Part shown: positions 55,705 to 63,605 of the stretch, piece after piece
Position numbering within the stretch: position 1 is the first letter of the stretch
How the letters are laid out: the number at the start of each line of letters is the position of its first letter
Assembly: GCA_963816435.1 (NCBI GenBank)
Contig: CAWFKS010000017.1
Span: forward strand, 44,766 to 108,765
Origin: CAWFKS01 sp963816435
GTDB lineage: Bacteria; Pseudomonadota; Alphaproteobacteria; Rhizobiales; Rhizobiaceae
Reading direction: 5' to 3'
DNA length: 64,000 nucleotides
The notes under the pieces: model-generated
What the model was told of the DNA's origin: nothing
What the model saw: the letters and a program-made list of their open reading frames with translations, nothing else
Database searches by the model: none
Program-made: the position numbers and the translations under genes

Positions 55705-56682
55705 TTAGCGACAGACGGCCAGCGATGCCGTTTCGGAAACCGGCGTGAGCGCCCGCCCCTCAGAAAACCAGGCAACCAGATTGTTCGCGACCATTTGCGC
55801 CATCATCTCACGGGTCTGCTGCGACGCCGATCCGACATGCGGCAGCAGGCTGACATTCGGCAGCTTCAGAAGTGCGGTCGGCACGTGCGGTTCGTGGGCG
55901 AAGACGTCGAGACCGGCGGCGAAGATGGTGCCGTTCTCGAGCGCCTCGACCAGAGCCGGCTCATCGACCGTGCTGCCGCGGCCGATATTGACGAACACGC
56001 CCTGCGGTCCGAGGGCGCGCAAGACGGCGGCATCGACGGCACCGCGCGTCGCCTCGCCACCCGGCGCGATCGAGATCAGGATGTCGACGGCCTCAGCGAG
56101 ATCCAACAGGCTCGGATGGTAGTCGTAGGGAAGGTCCGCCACCGCGTGCCGGTTGTGATAGGCGACCGGCAGGCCGAACGCCTCAAGCCGCCGGGCCACC
56201 GCCCTGCCGATACGCCCCATGCCGAAGATGCCGGCCTTGCGCCCGCGCAGCGATCCGGCCGTCAGCGGATAGTCTCCGTCGCGTTCCCATCGGCCCTGCC
56301 GCAGCCAGGTTTCCGCCCGCGGCAATTCGCGAACCGTGTTTATCAGCAGGCCGATCGCGGTGTCGGCGACCTCTTCGGTCAGCACGTCCGGCGTGTTGGT
56401 GACAACCACGCCGGCTTCCGCGCAGGCGCCGACGTCGATCTTGTCGTAGCCGACGCCGAAATTGGCGACGATTTCCAGATTGGGCAGCGCCTTCACGAAA
56501 TCGCGCTCGAGCCGCTTGGACGTGGCGACCGCCGTCACCTCGCGCGCCAGTTCGGGCGTCACCAGTGCGGCATCCGCGCGCTCGATGCGCACCAACCGGA
56601 ACGCATCGCCGATGAGCCGAAGCGCCGAAGGGTGAAGGCTGCCCGGCACGAGCACCGTGGTCTGGAATTCGGCCGCGGCCAT
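55705..56682 (-). CDS. D-2-hydroxyacid dehydrogenase family protein
   Basis: Intact 325-residue NAD(P)-dependent oxidoreductase. The Rossmann motif AGIFGMGRIGRAVARRL lies at ~residues 150-166. Catalytic positions are visible: Arg in NIGRGSTVDEPALVEAL, Glu in VFAHEPHVP and His in LLPHVGSASQQT. This matches glyoxylate/hydroxypyruvate reductase-like enzymes. ATG 56682 has AGGGAG upstream and is preferred over 56742. The substrate is a 2-oxoacid or its hydroxyacid. Confidence 0.9.
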   Translation of the reverse strand: MAAAEFQTTVLVPGSLHPSALRLIGDAFRLVRIERADAALVTPELAREVTAVATSKRLERDFVKALPNLEIVANFGVGYDKIDVGACAEAGVVVTNTPDVLTEEVADTAIGLLINTVRELPRAETWLRQGRWERDGDYPLTAGSLRGRKAGIFGMGRIGRAVARRLEAFGLPVAYHNRHAVADLPYDYHPSLLDLAEAVDILISIAPGGEATRGAVDAAVLRALGPQGVFVNIGRGSTVDEPALVEALENGTIFAAGLDVFAHEPHVPTALLKLPNVSLLPHVGSASQQTREMMAQMVANNLVAWFSEGRALTPVSETASLAVCR

Positions 56683-56862
56683 CGCTTTCTCCCTCTGCCG
56701 CCAGTCGATTTGTTCCAGGGGGTGGGCGGTCACGAACAGCATAAGCGCGAAATACGCTTTGCCCCCAACGATTTCGTGAACTCTGGAACTCCAGCCGCGC
56801 CCAGCGGTTTATCAGGCGATCGTCGCAACGAAGCGATCGACACCAACCAAGGAGGCATACAC

Positions 56863-57180
56863 ATGAAGACCAAGATTCTTTCCGCCGCCATTCTCGCCGC
56901 TGCCCTGGCCACCGGCACTGCCATGGCCCAGACCAACAGCAGCCAGAACGGCTCGGCTCCCGATGGCAGCATGCTGAATGACCAGACCAAGATGGCCGGC
57001 TTCTACACCGACGAGTCGATGTCGACGCTGAAGTCCGAGGACGACATCCGTGCCAACTACGACACCATGGAGGCTGCGGACCAGGAGCAGATGAAGAAGG
57101 AATGCGGCCAGGAAGACCGGATCAGCACCGAGGCCAGCAAGAACATTCGGGATCTCTGCAACATCGTCTCCGCATACTAA
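56863..57180 (+). CDS. Small periplasmic protein, unknown function
   Basis: 105 residues. The Sec signal MKTKILSAAILAAALATGTA ends AMAQ. The mature part is acidic and helical, with two cysteines (KKECGQEDRI and RDLCNIVSAY) that could pair. AAGGAGG lies nine bases before ATG 56863. It is monocistronic, followed by a strong terminator. I do not recognise a family with a known function. Confidence 0.8.
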   Translation: MKTKILSAAILAAALATGTAMAQTNSSQNGSAPDGSMLNDQTKMAGFYTDESMSTLKSEDDIRANYDTMEAADQEQMKKECGQEDRISTEASKNIRDLCNIVSAY

Positions 57181-57209
57181 CTGCGGCCCCTCGCAGAGAC
57201 GGCATGAGG

Positions 57210-57241
57210 AAAACCGGCGGGTCGAGGCCCGCCGGTTTTTT
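57210..57241 (+). terminator. Intrinsic terminator after the small periplasmic protein gene
   Basis: AAAACCGGCGGG / CCCGCCGGTTTT, a twelve-base perfect dyad with a six-base loop and a run of T, 30 bases past the stop at 57180. Confidence 0.92.
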
Positions 57242-57263
57242 CTTGGCCAGAAGCCGCCTGAAT

Positions 57264-58286
57264 CTATACGCGTTCAGCGGGCCGTGTCGTCGACTGACGC
57301 ACGTGCAATTCCGGCCGTATCAGCTCCTGCCCGCCGTGGACTTCGGCGCCGCTCAGCCGGTCGAGCAGCACGCGCGCGGCGCGCCGTCCGACTTCGCGCT
57401 GCCCGTTCCACACCGTCGTGAGTGCCGGCGTGGCGATCGCCGCCTCCTCGAGGTCGTCGTACCCGGTAACGGAGATGTCGATGCCGGGTGTCAGGCCGGC
57501 TCGTGCGATGCCGTTCATCAGGCCGATCGCCACCAGATCGTTCCAGCACACCGCCGCCGTCGGCCTGTCCTTGAGCGCCAGGAACTCGACCGCCGCCTCG
57601 AAACCGGCCTGCTTGGTGCGCGGTCCAGGCAGGCGCCATTGCGGCTTCACTTCCAGCCCCGCCTTCTTCATTGCCGCGACATAGCCCTGGTAGCGGTCGC
57701 GGCCGGTCGAGGTCTGGTCGGTGCCGCCGATCATCGCGATCCGCCGGTGGCCGAGCGAGATCAGGTGGTTGGTGGCGAGACCGATGCCGTAGGAATCGTC
57801 GCCCCGGAACACCGGGACGTCCGCCCCTTCGACGCTGCGGGCGACCAGCACCACCGGCAGCCCGTTCTCCTCGGCCATGCGGATGTCCTCGGGCGGCGTG
57901 CCGATTGCCGGCGACATGATGACACCGTCGGCACCGAGCTGCAGCAGCGTGTCGATGAAGGTGCGCTGCTTTTCCACCTGGTCGTAATGATTGGACAGCA
58001 GGAAGGTCTGACGCGACCGGTCGAGCTCCGTCTCGATCGAGCGCAGGATTTCTGCGAAGAACGGGTTCATTATGTCGTGGACCACGACGCCGACGATGCC
58101 GGAGCGCGACGTCCTTAGGCTCGCAGCACGCCGGTTGTAGATGTAGCCGATGGCGCGGGCGTAGTCCTTGATCCGCTCGCGCGTCGAATCCGCGACCAGC
58201 GGACTGTCGCGCAGGGCCAGCGATACCGTGGCGGTGGAGACGCCGAGCGCGTCGGCGATGGTGGAAAGCTTGATTTTCTGCGCCAG
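57264..58286 (-). CDS. LacI-family transcriptional regulator, apparent CTG start
   Basis: 340 residues. The N-terminal LacI helix-turn-helix reads KLSTIADALGVSTATVSLAL, then the hinge region RAIGYIYNRRAASLRTSRSG and a sugar-binding-like core (GDDSYGIGLATNHLISLGHR, GGTDQTSTGRDRYQGY). No ATG, GTG or TTG exists in frame between the upstream stop and the HTH. A CTG at 58286 with AGGA eight bases upstream gives the expected N-terminus MAQKIKLSTIAD. Either a rare CTG start is used or an A was misread. Most other annotations would start at an internal GTG and lose the DNA-binding domain. Effector unknown. Confidence 0.87.
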   Translation of the reverse strand: MAQKIKLSTIADALGVSTATVSLALRDSPLVADSTRERIKDYARAIGYIYNRRAASLRTSRSGIVGVVVHDIMNPFFAEILRSIETELDRSRQTFLLSNHYDQVEKQRTFIDTLLQLGADGVIMSPAIGTPPEDIRMAEENGLPVVLVARSVEGADVPVFRGDDSYGIGLATNHLISLGHRRIAMIGGTDQTSTGRDRYQGYVAAMKKAGLEVKPQWRLPGPRTKQAGFEAAVEFLALKDRPTAAVCWNDLVAIGLMNGIARAGLTPGIDISVTGYDDLEEAAIATPALTTVWNGQREVGRRAARVLLDRLSGAEVHGGQELIRPELHVRQSTTRPAERV

Positions 58287-58308
58287 CGGGCCGGTCCTTC
58301 CAACGGCT

Positions 58309-58321
58309 TTAAACTGTTTAA
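58309..58321. promoter_or_regulatory. LacI-type operator candidate
   Basis: TTAAAC-T-GTTTAA, a perfect six-base dyad around one central base, lies 23 bases upstream of the LacI-family start. Its size and position fit an autoregulatory operator. Confidence 0.55.
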
Positions 58322-58392
58322 GGCCGCCTTATGCCATCCCGTGGACGCTAATCAAAGTCTTTTTGCCGACTGGTGCACGTCAGCCGCCGGCA

Positions 58393-58870
58393 TTACGCGT
58401 CGGCCTCGGCCTCTTCTTCCTCGTCGTCGGCGTGGACCTCCTGGTGCGAAAGATTGGCCTCGATGCGCCCGAGCATCTTGGTGAGCGTCTTCAGCTCCTT
58501 CTTGTCGAGGCCCTTGAACGCCTGCTTCTCGGTCTTGCGCAGTGATTTCTCGATGGCGCGGATGGCGTCGGCCCCGGCTTCGGTGAGGAAGATATGCGCC
58601 TGGCGCGCGTCGGATTCGCTCGCCCGCTTCTCCAGAAAGCCCTGCGACTGCAGCCGGTTGATGGTCTTGGTGATGGTCGGCGGGCGAACGCCGAGGCGCG
58701 CGGCGAGCTGGCCGGGCGTCTGGCCGTCCTCGTCCTCCAGCGCCAGCATGATCTGGTCCTGGCCGGCGTAAAGCCCGATGCCCGAGGAGACGTGCCGCCA
58801 GCGCCGTGCGTGTCAGCCGCGCGGCCGATTGCAGCCGCCCGAGCGTCGCGCCCTTCGCGTTCTTCGCCAT
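58393..58870 (-). CDS. MarR-family transcriptional regulator (one frameshift)
   Basis: 158 residues after correction. The winged helix comprises GLYAGQDQIMLALEDEDGQT, LAARLGVRPPTITKTINRLQ (recognition helix) and wing KRASESDARQAHIFLTEAG. The C-terminus is strongly acidic (DDEEEEAEADA). An extra base at about 58785-58790 splits the first ~28 codons from the rest; correction gives ARLSSGIGLYAGQDQ. Start ATG 58870 has GGGGAG just upstream. Divergent from the creatininase-family gene 176 bases away, which it may control. Confidence 0.87.
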
Positions 58871-59046
58871 GCTCCCCTCCATTCACACGCGGGCGGCTGG
58901 AAACCCGGCCGCGATTGCGCGAAGAATAGCCCCCTTGGCCGGCGAGGCAACCGTGCAGGTGCCTCCCGGCGACATGCGGTTGCCCGTCGTTTTGCCGGCA
59001 ACAGGTCTCTGCCCGAGACCTCTTGCCAGAGGGACGTATCAAATTG

Positions 59047-59809
59047 ATGACACTTCGCAAGCCGTCGAACTCCAGCCGTCGGATCGCGCTCCTGCCCCTC
59101 GGCGCCACCGAGCAGCACGGGCCGCATCTGCCGTTGGAGACGGACGCAATCATCGCCGGAGCGATCGCCGCGCGCGCCGCCGACGCCTTGGGCGATGAGC
59201 TGGATATCGAGCTGCTGCCGGTCGAGGAAGTCGGCTACTCGATCGAGCACGGAGACGCGCGCGGCACGAAGACACTTTCCTTCGAGGAGGCGACGGCCCG
59301 CTGGATCGGCATCGGCGAAGAGGTTCACCGGCGCGGCATCGAGAAGTTCGTGATGCTGAACGCCCACGGCGGCAACTCGCCGCTGATGACGGTCGTGGCG
59401 ACGGAGCTGCGGGTGCGCCGGAACATGCTGGCGGTGGCGACGAGCTGGACGCGCTTCGGCTATCCCGAGGACGTCGTCTCCGCGCACGAACGGGCGTTCG
59501 GCATCCACGGCGGACTGATCGAGACCTCAGTGATGCTGGCGTTGCGCCCCGAGCTCGTCGACATGGGCAAGGCGCGCGACTTTCCCTCCGCCCAGGAGCG
59601 TTTCGCAGCACGAGTTCACGCACCTGCGCGCCTACGGGCCGCACGCCTTCGGCTGGATGATGCGCGACCTGTCGCCGGAAGGTGTCGTGGGCAACGCGGC
59701 CGCCGCCACGGCCGAGGCCGGCGAGCGTATCCTGGCGCACGCGGTCAGCGGCGTGGCCGAGCTGCTGCGCGACGTCGACCGCTTCGACACGGCGCTGCTG
59801 CGAGCATGA
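59047..59809 (+). CDS. Creatininase-family amidohydrolase (one frameshift)
   Basis: 253 residues after correction. The family metal site is visible in LPLGATEQHGPHLPLETDA (Glu/His ligands), then MLNAHGGNSPL and FGIHGGLIETSVML. Members include creatinine amidohydrolase, MftE and FAPy deformylases, so the substrate is uncertain. An extra base near 59605-59609 breaks it; removal restores ERFAHEFTHLRAYGPHAFGW and the stop TGA at 59807-59809. ATG 59047 follows a GAGGGA stretch. Its 3' end abuts the remnant of a HigB toxin gene. Confidence 0.87.
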
Positions 59810-59840
59810 CATAGATGTCCAGATCGTCGACTATCATTGA
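59805..59840 (+). pseudogene. Remnant 3' end of a HigB/RelE-type toxin gene
   Basis: In the frame ending at TGA 59838-59840 the last codons read DIDVQIVDYH, which matches the typical HigB C-terminus (D-A-Y-D-V-E-I-V-D-Y-H). Upstream the frame runs into the creatininase gene with no toxin-like sequence. The HigA antitoxin starts ten bases later, the normal spacing of higB-higA. Confidence 0.6.
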
Positions 59841-59849
59841 GGTGTCGCC

Positions 59850-60143
59850 ATGGCCGATTTTGCTCCCACACATCCAGGCGAAGTGCTCCTGGAGGATTTC
59901 CTCAAGCCGCTCGGCATGAGCCCGTATGCACTGGCCAAGGCGATTTCCGTTCCGCAGATTCGCGTGAGCGAGATCGTTCGCGGAACACGTGCCGTCACGC
60001 CGGACACGGCCCTGCGGCTGGCGCGCTATTTCGGCACGAGCCCGGAATTCTGGCTCGGCATGCAGGCAACCTACGATCTCGAATCGGTCCGCGACCGGAT
60101 CGGCAGGCAGGTGGAAGAAGAAGTCGACCCTCGCGCCGCCTGA
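59850..60143 (+). CDS. higA: HigA-family antitoxin, orphan
   Basis: Intact 97-residue XRE-type DNA-binding antitoxin. HPGEVLLEDFLKPLGMSPYAL opens the family, followed by the helix-turn-helix (ISVPQIRVSEIVRGTRAVTP) and LARYFGTSPEFWLGMQATYD. GAGGTG lies before ATG 59850. Its toxin partner is reduced to about ten codons directly upstream, so it has no visible toxin to neutralise and may now act only as a DNA-binding protein. Confidence 0.9.
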   Translation: MADFAPTHPGEVLLEDFLKPLGMSPYALAKAISVPQIRVSEIVRGTRAVTPDTALRLARYFGTSPEFWLGMQATYDLESVRDRIGRQVEEEVDPRAA

Positions 60144-60252
60144 ACGACCGCCGCCTGGCCCGGCTGCGCGGCTTGCCTGCCCCCCGTGCAAAAGCGCTGC
60201 CGCCATCATATATGCGGGACTCCAGTTTTCTCCCTCCCGATGAGGTGATTCC

Positions 60253-61323
60253 ATGTCCGAAGCGCAGACCCAAATCCCCGTCACCGTGCTCACCGGCTAT
60301 CTCGGTTCCGGCAAGACGACGCTCTTGAACCGCATCCTCTCCGAGGACCACGGCAAGCGCTACGCCGTCATCGTCAACGAGTTCGGCGAGATCGGCATCG
60401 ACAACGACCTGATCGTGGAATCCGACGAGGAAATCTACGAGATGAACAATGGCTGCGTGTGCTGCACGGTGCGCGGCGACCTGATCCGCGTCGTCGAGGG
60501 CCTGATGCGCCGGCCCGGCCGCTTCGACGCGATCGTGGTCGAGACCACGGGGCTGGCCGATCCCGCACCGGTTGCCCAGACCTTCTTCATGGACGACGAC
60601 GTGCGCGCCAAGACGCGCCTCGACGCGGTGGTCGCACTGGTCGACGCCAAGCACCTGCCGCTCAGGCTGAAGGACACGAAGGAGGCCGAGGACCAGATCG
60701 CCTTTGCCGACGTGGTCATCCTCAACAAGACCGACCTGGTGAGCGCCGACGAACTCGCCGACGTCGAGGCCGCGGTGCGCGCCATCAACCCGTCGGCGAC
60801 CATCCACAAGACACAGCGTTCCGGCGTCGAACTGAAGCAGATCCTCGACCGCGGCGCCTTCGACCTGAAGCGGGCGCTCGACAACGATCCGCACTTCCTC
60901 GATGCCGACGAGCACGACCACGATCACGTCTGCGGTCCCGACTGCGACCACGATCACGACCACCACCATCATCACGACCATGACGGGCACGACCATCATC
61001 ACCATCACGGCGTCTCGCCGATCCACGACGTGAGCGTGCAGTCGATCTCGCTGCGCGGAGGCGAGATGGACCCGAAGAAGTTCTTTCCCTGGCTTGAGAA
61101 GACGACGCAGCTCGACGGGCCGAACATCCTGCGGCTGAAGGGCATCATTGCGCTGAAGGACGATCCGGAGCGCTTCGTCGTCCAGGGTGTCCACATGATC
61201 CTGGAAGGCGACCACCAGCGCGCCTGGAAGGACAATGAGACTCACGAGACCCGGCTCGTATTCATCGGCCGCGACCTCGACGCCGACAAGCTGAAGCGCA
61301 CCTTCGAGGCGTGCCTGGCCTGA
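60253..61323 (+). CDS. CobW-family metallochaperone GTPase (ZigA-like) with His-rich loop
   Basis: Intact 356-residue G3E GTPase. P-loop GYLGSGKTTLLN (~15-26), the metal-binding CxCC motif in NNGCVCCTVRGD (~73), VVETTGLADPAP (switch) and base-recognition NKTD (~158). A His/Asp-rich segment (about residues 220-253, at least 15 histidines plus a Cys-x5-Cys) lies between the GTPase and CobW C-terminal domains, consistent with zinc storage or delivery. The stop overlaps the ATG of a WD40 gene (TGATG). Such proteins deliver zinc, often under Zur control; I found no clear Zur box. Confidence 0.92.
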   Translation: MSEAQTQIPVTVLTGYLGSGKTTLLNRILSEDHGKRYAVIVNEFGEIGIDNDLIVESDEEIYEMNNGCVCCTVRGDLIRVVEGLMRRPGRFDAIVVETTGLADPAPVAQTFFMDDDVRAKTRLDAVVALVDAKHLPLRLKDTKEAEDQIAFADVVILNKTDLVSADELADVEAAVRAINPSATIHKTQRSGVELKQILDRGAFDLKRALDNDPHFLDADEHDHDHVCGPDCDHDHDHHHHHDHDGHDHHHHHGVSPIHDVSVQSISLRGGEMDPKKFFPWLEKTTQLDGPNILRLKGIIALKDDPERFVVQGVHMILEGDHQRAWKDNETHETRLVFIGRDLDADKLKRTFEACLA

Positions 61324-62297
61324 TGCCCACAGTCGCCCCGCTCGATCTCGACGGCCATTGCGTCGCCGTCGCCTGGATTTCCGACATTCCGCATTTCGCG
61401 CTGGCCGACGGCGTGGTGCACCGGCTCGACCACGGCCAGAAATCGGTCGAGGCGCATGACGGGTTGCTCGACGCCGTTCCTTCGCTCGACGGCAGCCGGC
61501 TGATCACCGGCGGCGAGGATGGCAAGGTCCGCGCGCTCACCGCCGACGGATCGGTCGAGGAACTCGGCGACATCGGCCGCAAATGGGTTTCGGCGGTAGC
61601 AGCGGGGCCGCAGGGGGCGGTCGCGTGGACATCGGGGCGCGTGGCCTATGTGCGCCTGCCGGACGGCAAGGTCCGCGAATTCCAGCATCCCCGCACGGCC
61701 GAGGACGTCGCCTTCGCGCCGAAAGGCATGCGCATCGCCGTCGCGCGCTACAACGGCGCGACGCTGCATTTTCCCGCGACCGAGGGAAAGCCGGTGGAGC
61801 TGGAATGGGCCGGCGCCCACACGATGATCACCTTCTCGCCGGACGGCCAGTTCCTCGTCACCGCGATGCAGGAGAACGCCCTTCACGGCTGGAAACTTTC
61901 GGACGGCCGGCACATGCGCATGTCGGGCTACCCTGCCAAGGTGAAGTCGATCTCGTGGTCGGCCAAGGGCCGCTGGCTCGCCTCTTCCGGCGCCGCCGCC
62001 GCGATCGTCTGGCCCTTCCAGGGCAAGGACGGTCCGATGGGCAAGGCGCCGCTCGAACTCGGCACGCGCGGCGACACGATGGTGAGTTGCGTCGCCTGCC
62101 ACCCGAGCGACGAGGTCGCGGCGATCGGCTACGGCGACGGCATGGTGCTGGCAGCGCGCTTCGCGGACATGAAGGAAGTGCTGCTGCGCCGCCCCGGCAA
62201 GGGCGCGATCACCTCGATGGCCTGGGATCGCGAGGGGCGCCGCATTGCCTTCGGGACGGAAACCGGCGACTGCGGCGTCATCGACATCGCCGGCTGA
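61323..62297 (+). CDS. WD40 repeat protein
   Basis: 324 residues with roughly seven degenerate WD40 blades; clear examples are DAVPSLDGSRLITGGEDGKV, MITFSPDGQFLVTAMQENAL and GAITSMAWDREGRRIAFGT. No signal peptide. The start overlaps the CobW stop, so the two proteins are made together. The pairing of a ZigA-like GTPase with a WD40 protein is common in alphaproteobacteria and suggests the propeller is a scaffold or client-binding partner. Confidence 0.9.
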   Translation: MPTVAPLDLDGHCVAVAWISDIPHFALADGVVHRLDHGQKSVEAHDGLLDAVPSLDGSRLITGGEDGKVRALTADGSVEELGDIGRKWVSAVAAGPQGAVAWTSGRVAYVRLPDGKVREFQHPRTAEDVAFAPKGMRIAVARYNGATLHFPATEGKPVELEWAGAHTMITFSPDGQFLVTAMQENALHGWKLSDGRHMRMSGYPAKVKSISWSAKGRWLASSGAAAAIVWPFQGKDGPMGKAPLELGTRGDTMVSCVACHPSDEVAAIGYGDGMVLAARFADMKEVLLRRPGKGAITSMAWDREGRRIAFGTETGDCGVIDIAG

Positions 62298-62352
62298 GCG
62301 AAGCCTCCTGTCCCGCATGATTTATCAAACGACATTGCGGCGAGGCATGCTG

Positions 62353-62367
62353 GAACATATCATGAAC
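62353..62367 (+). promoter_or_regulatory. LexA (SOS) box, GAAC-N7-GAAC
   Basis: GAAC at 62353-62356 and 62364-62367 with exactly seven bases between them is the alphaproteobacterial LexA direct-repeat operator (also written GTTC-N7-GTTC). It ends two bases before the radical SAM start codon, so LexA binding would block transcription or translation initiation. Confidence 0.75.
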
Positions 62368-62369
62368 GC

Positions 62370-63602
62370 ATGGCCTCGCTCGACCTTGCGCAGAAACTGG
62401 CGATCCTTTCCGACGCCGCCAAATACGACGCTTCCTGCGCCTCCTCCGGCGGGGCGAAGCGCGATTCGAAAAAGACCGGCGGCATCGGATCGGTGAACGG
62501 CAGCGGCATCTGCCACGCCTACGCGCCGGACGGGCGCTGCATCTCGCTGCTGAAGATCCTGCTCACCAATTTCTGCATCTACGACTGCGCCTATTGCATC
62601 AACCGCTCGTCCTCGAACGTGAAGCGCGCCCGCTTCTCGGTCGACGAGGTCGTGCGGCTGACGCTGGAGTTCTACAAGCGCAACTATATCGAGGGCCTGT
62701 TCCTGTCGTCCGGCGTCATCCGCTCGCCCGACGAGACGATGGCCGAGCTGGTCGCGGTGGCTCGCAAGCTGCGGCAAGAGCATCGCTTTGCCGGCTACAT
62801 CCACCTGAAGACCATTCCCGAGTGCGACCGGGCATTGATCGACGAGGCGGGGCTTTTTGCCGACCGGCTGTCGATCAATGTCGAATTCCCGACCGACGAG
62901 GGCGTGCGCCAGCTGGCGCCGCAGAAGCGGCCCGAAACGATCCGCCGCTCGATGGCAGGCCTGCGGGCGAGCATCGAGGAACGCAGCGAAGTGACCCACA
63001 CCGGCCGCAAGCCGCCGCGCTTCGCGCCGGCCGGCCAGTCGACGCAGATGATCGTCGGCGCGGATGCCGCGCCCGACGTCACCATCCTCGACACCAGCGC
63101 CCGACTCTACGCCGGCTACCGGCTGAAGCGGGTCTATTATTCCGCGTTCAGCCCGATCCCCGACGCCTCCGCCGTGCTGCCGGCGATGAAGCCGCCGCTG
63201 ATGCGCGAGCACCGGCTCTACCAGGCCGACTGGCTGATGCGCTTCTACGGCTTCGACCGCACAGAGATCCTGGCCGGCGTACCCGACGGCATGCTCGACC
63301 TGGAGATCGACCCCAAGCTCGCCTGGGCGCTGCGCAACCGCGGCGTCTTCCCCGTCGACGTCAACCGCGCCGACCGCGAGATGCTGCTGCGGGTTCCAGG
63401 CCTCGGCACGCGCGTCGTCGACCGGATCGTCGAGACGCGTCGTCACCGGCGGCTGCGCATCGAGGATGTCGGGCGGCTCTGCCAGTCGATCACCAGGGTG
63501 CGGCCCTTCATCATCGCCGAGGGCTGGAGCCCTGGCGCGAGCCTCGATGCCGCGGCGTTGCGCCAGCGCATTGCGCCGCCGGCGCAGTTGTCGCTGTTCT
63601 GA
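62370..63602 (+). CDS. Putative DNA modification/repair radical SAM protein
   Basis: Intact 410-residue enzyme. The radical SAM cluster motif is CIYDCAYC (C-x3-C-x2-C, ~residues 69-76) within LLTNFCIYDCAYCINRSSSN. The barrel continues through GLFLSSGVIRSPDETMAELV, and helix-hairpin-helix DNA-binding sequence VPGLGTRVVDRIVETRRH is near the C-terminus. This family is regularly adjacent to a DUF4130/UdgX-type partner, as here, and is inferred to act on DNA; the reaction is not established. A LexA box just upstream supports a damage-induced role. Confidence 0.9.
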   Translation: MASLDLAQKLAILSDAAKYDASCASSGGAKRDSKKTGGIGSVNGSGICHAYAPDGRCISLLKILLTNFCIYDCAYCINRSSSNVKRARFSVDEVVRLTLEFYKRNYIEGLFLSSGVIRSPDETMAELVAVARKLRQEHRFAGYIHLKTIPECDRALIDEAGLFADRLSINVEFPTDEGVRQLAPQKRPETIRRSMAGLRASIEERSEVTHTGRKPPRFAPAGQSTQMIVGADAAPDVTILDTSARLYAGYRLKRVYYSAFSPIPDASAVLPAMKPPLMREHRLYQADWLMRFYGFDRTEILAGVPDGMLDLEIDPKLAWALRNRGVFPVDVNRADREMLLRVPGLGTRVVDRIVETRRHRRLRIEDVGRLCQSITRVRPFIIAEGWSPGASLDAAALRQRIAPPAQLSLF

Positions 63603-63605
63603 GCT

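Noticed and set aside
60144..60252. Zur box upstream of the CobW GTPase
   Set aside because: An AT-rich patch (CATCATATATG) is present but has no adequate dyad symmetry to call a Zur site.
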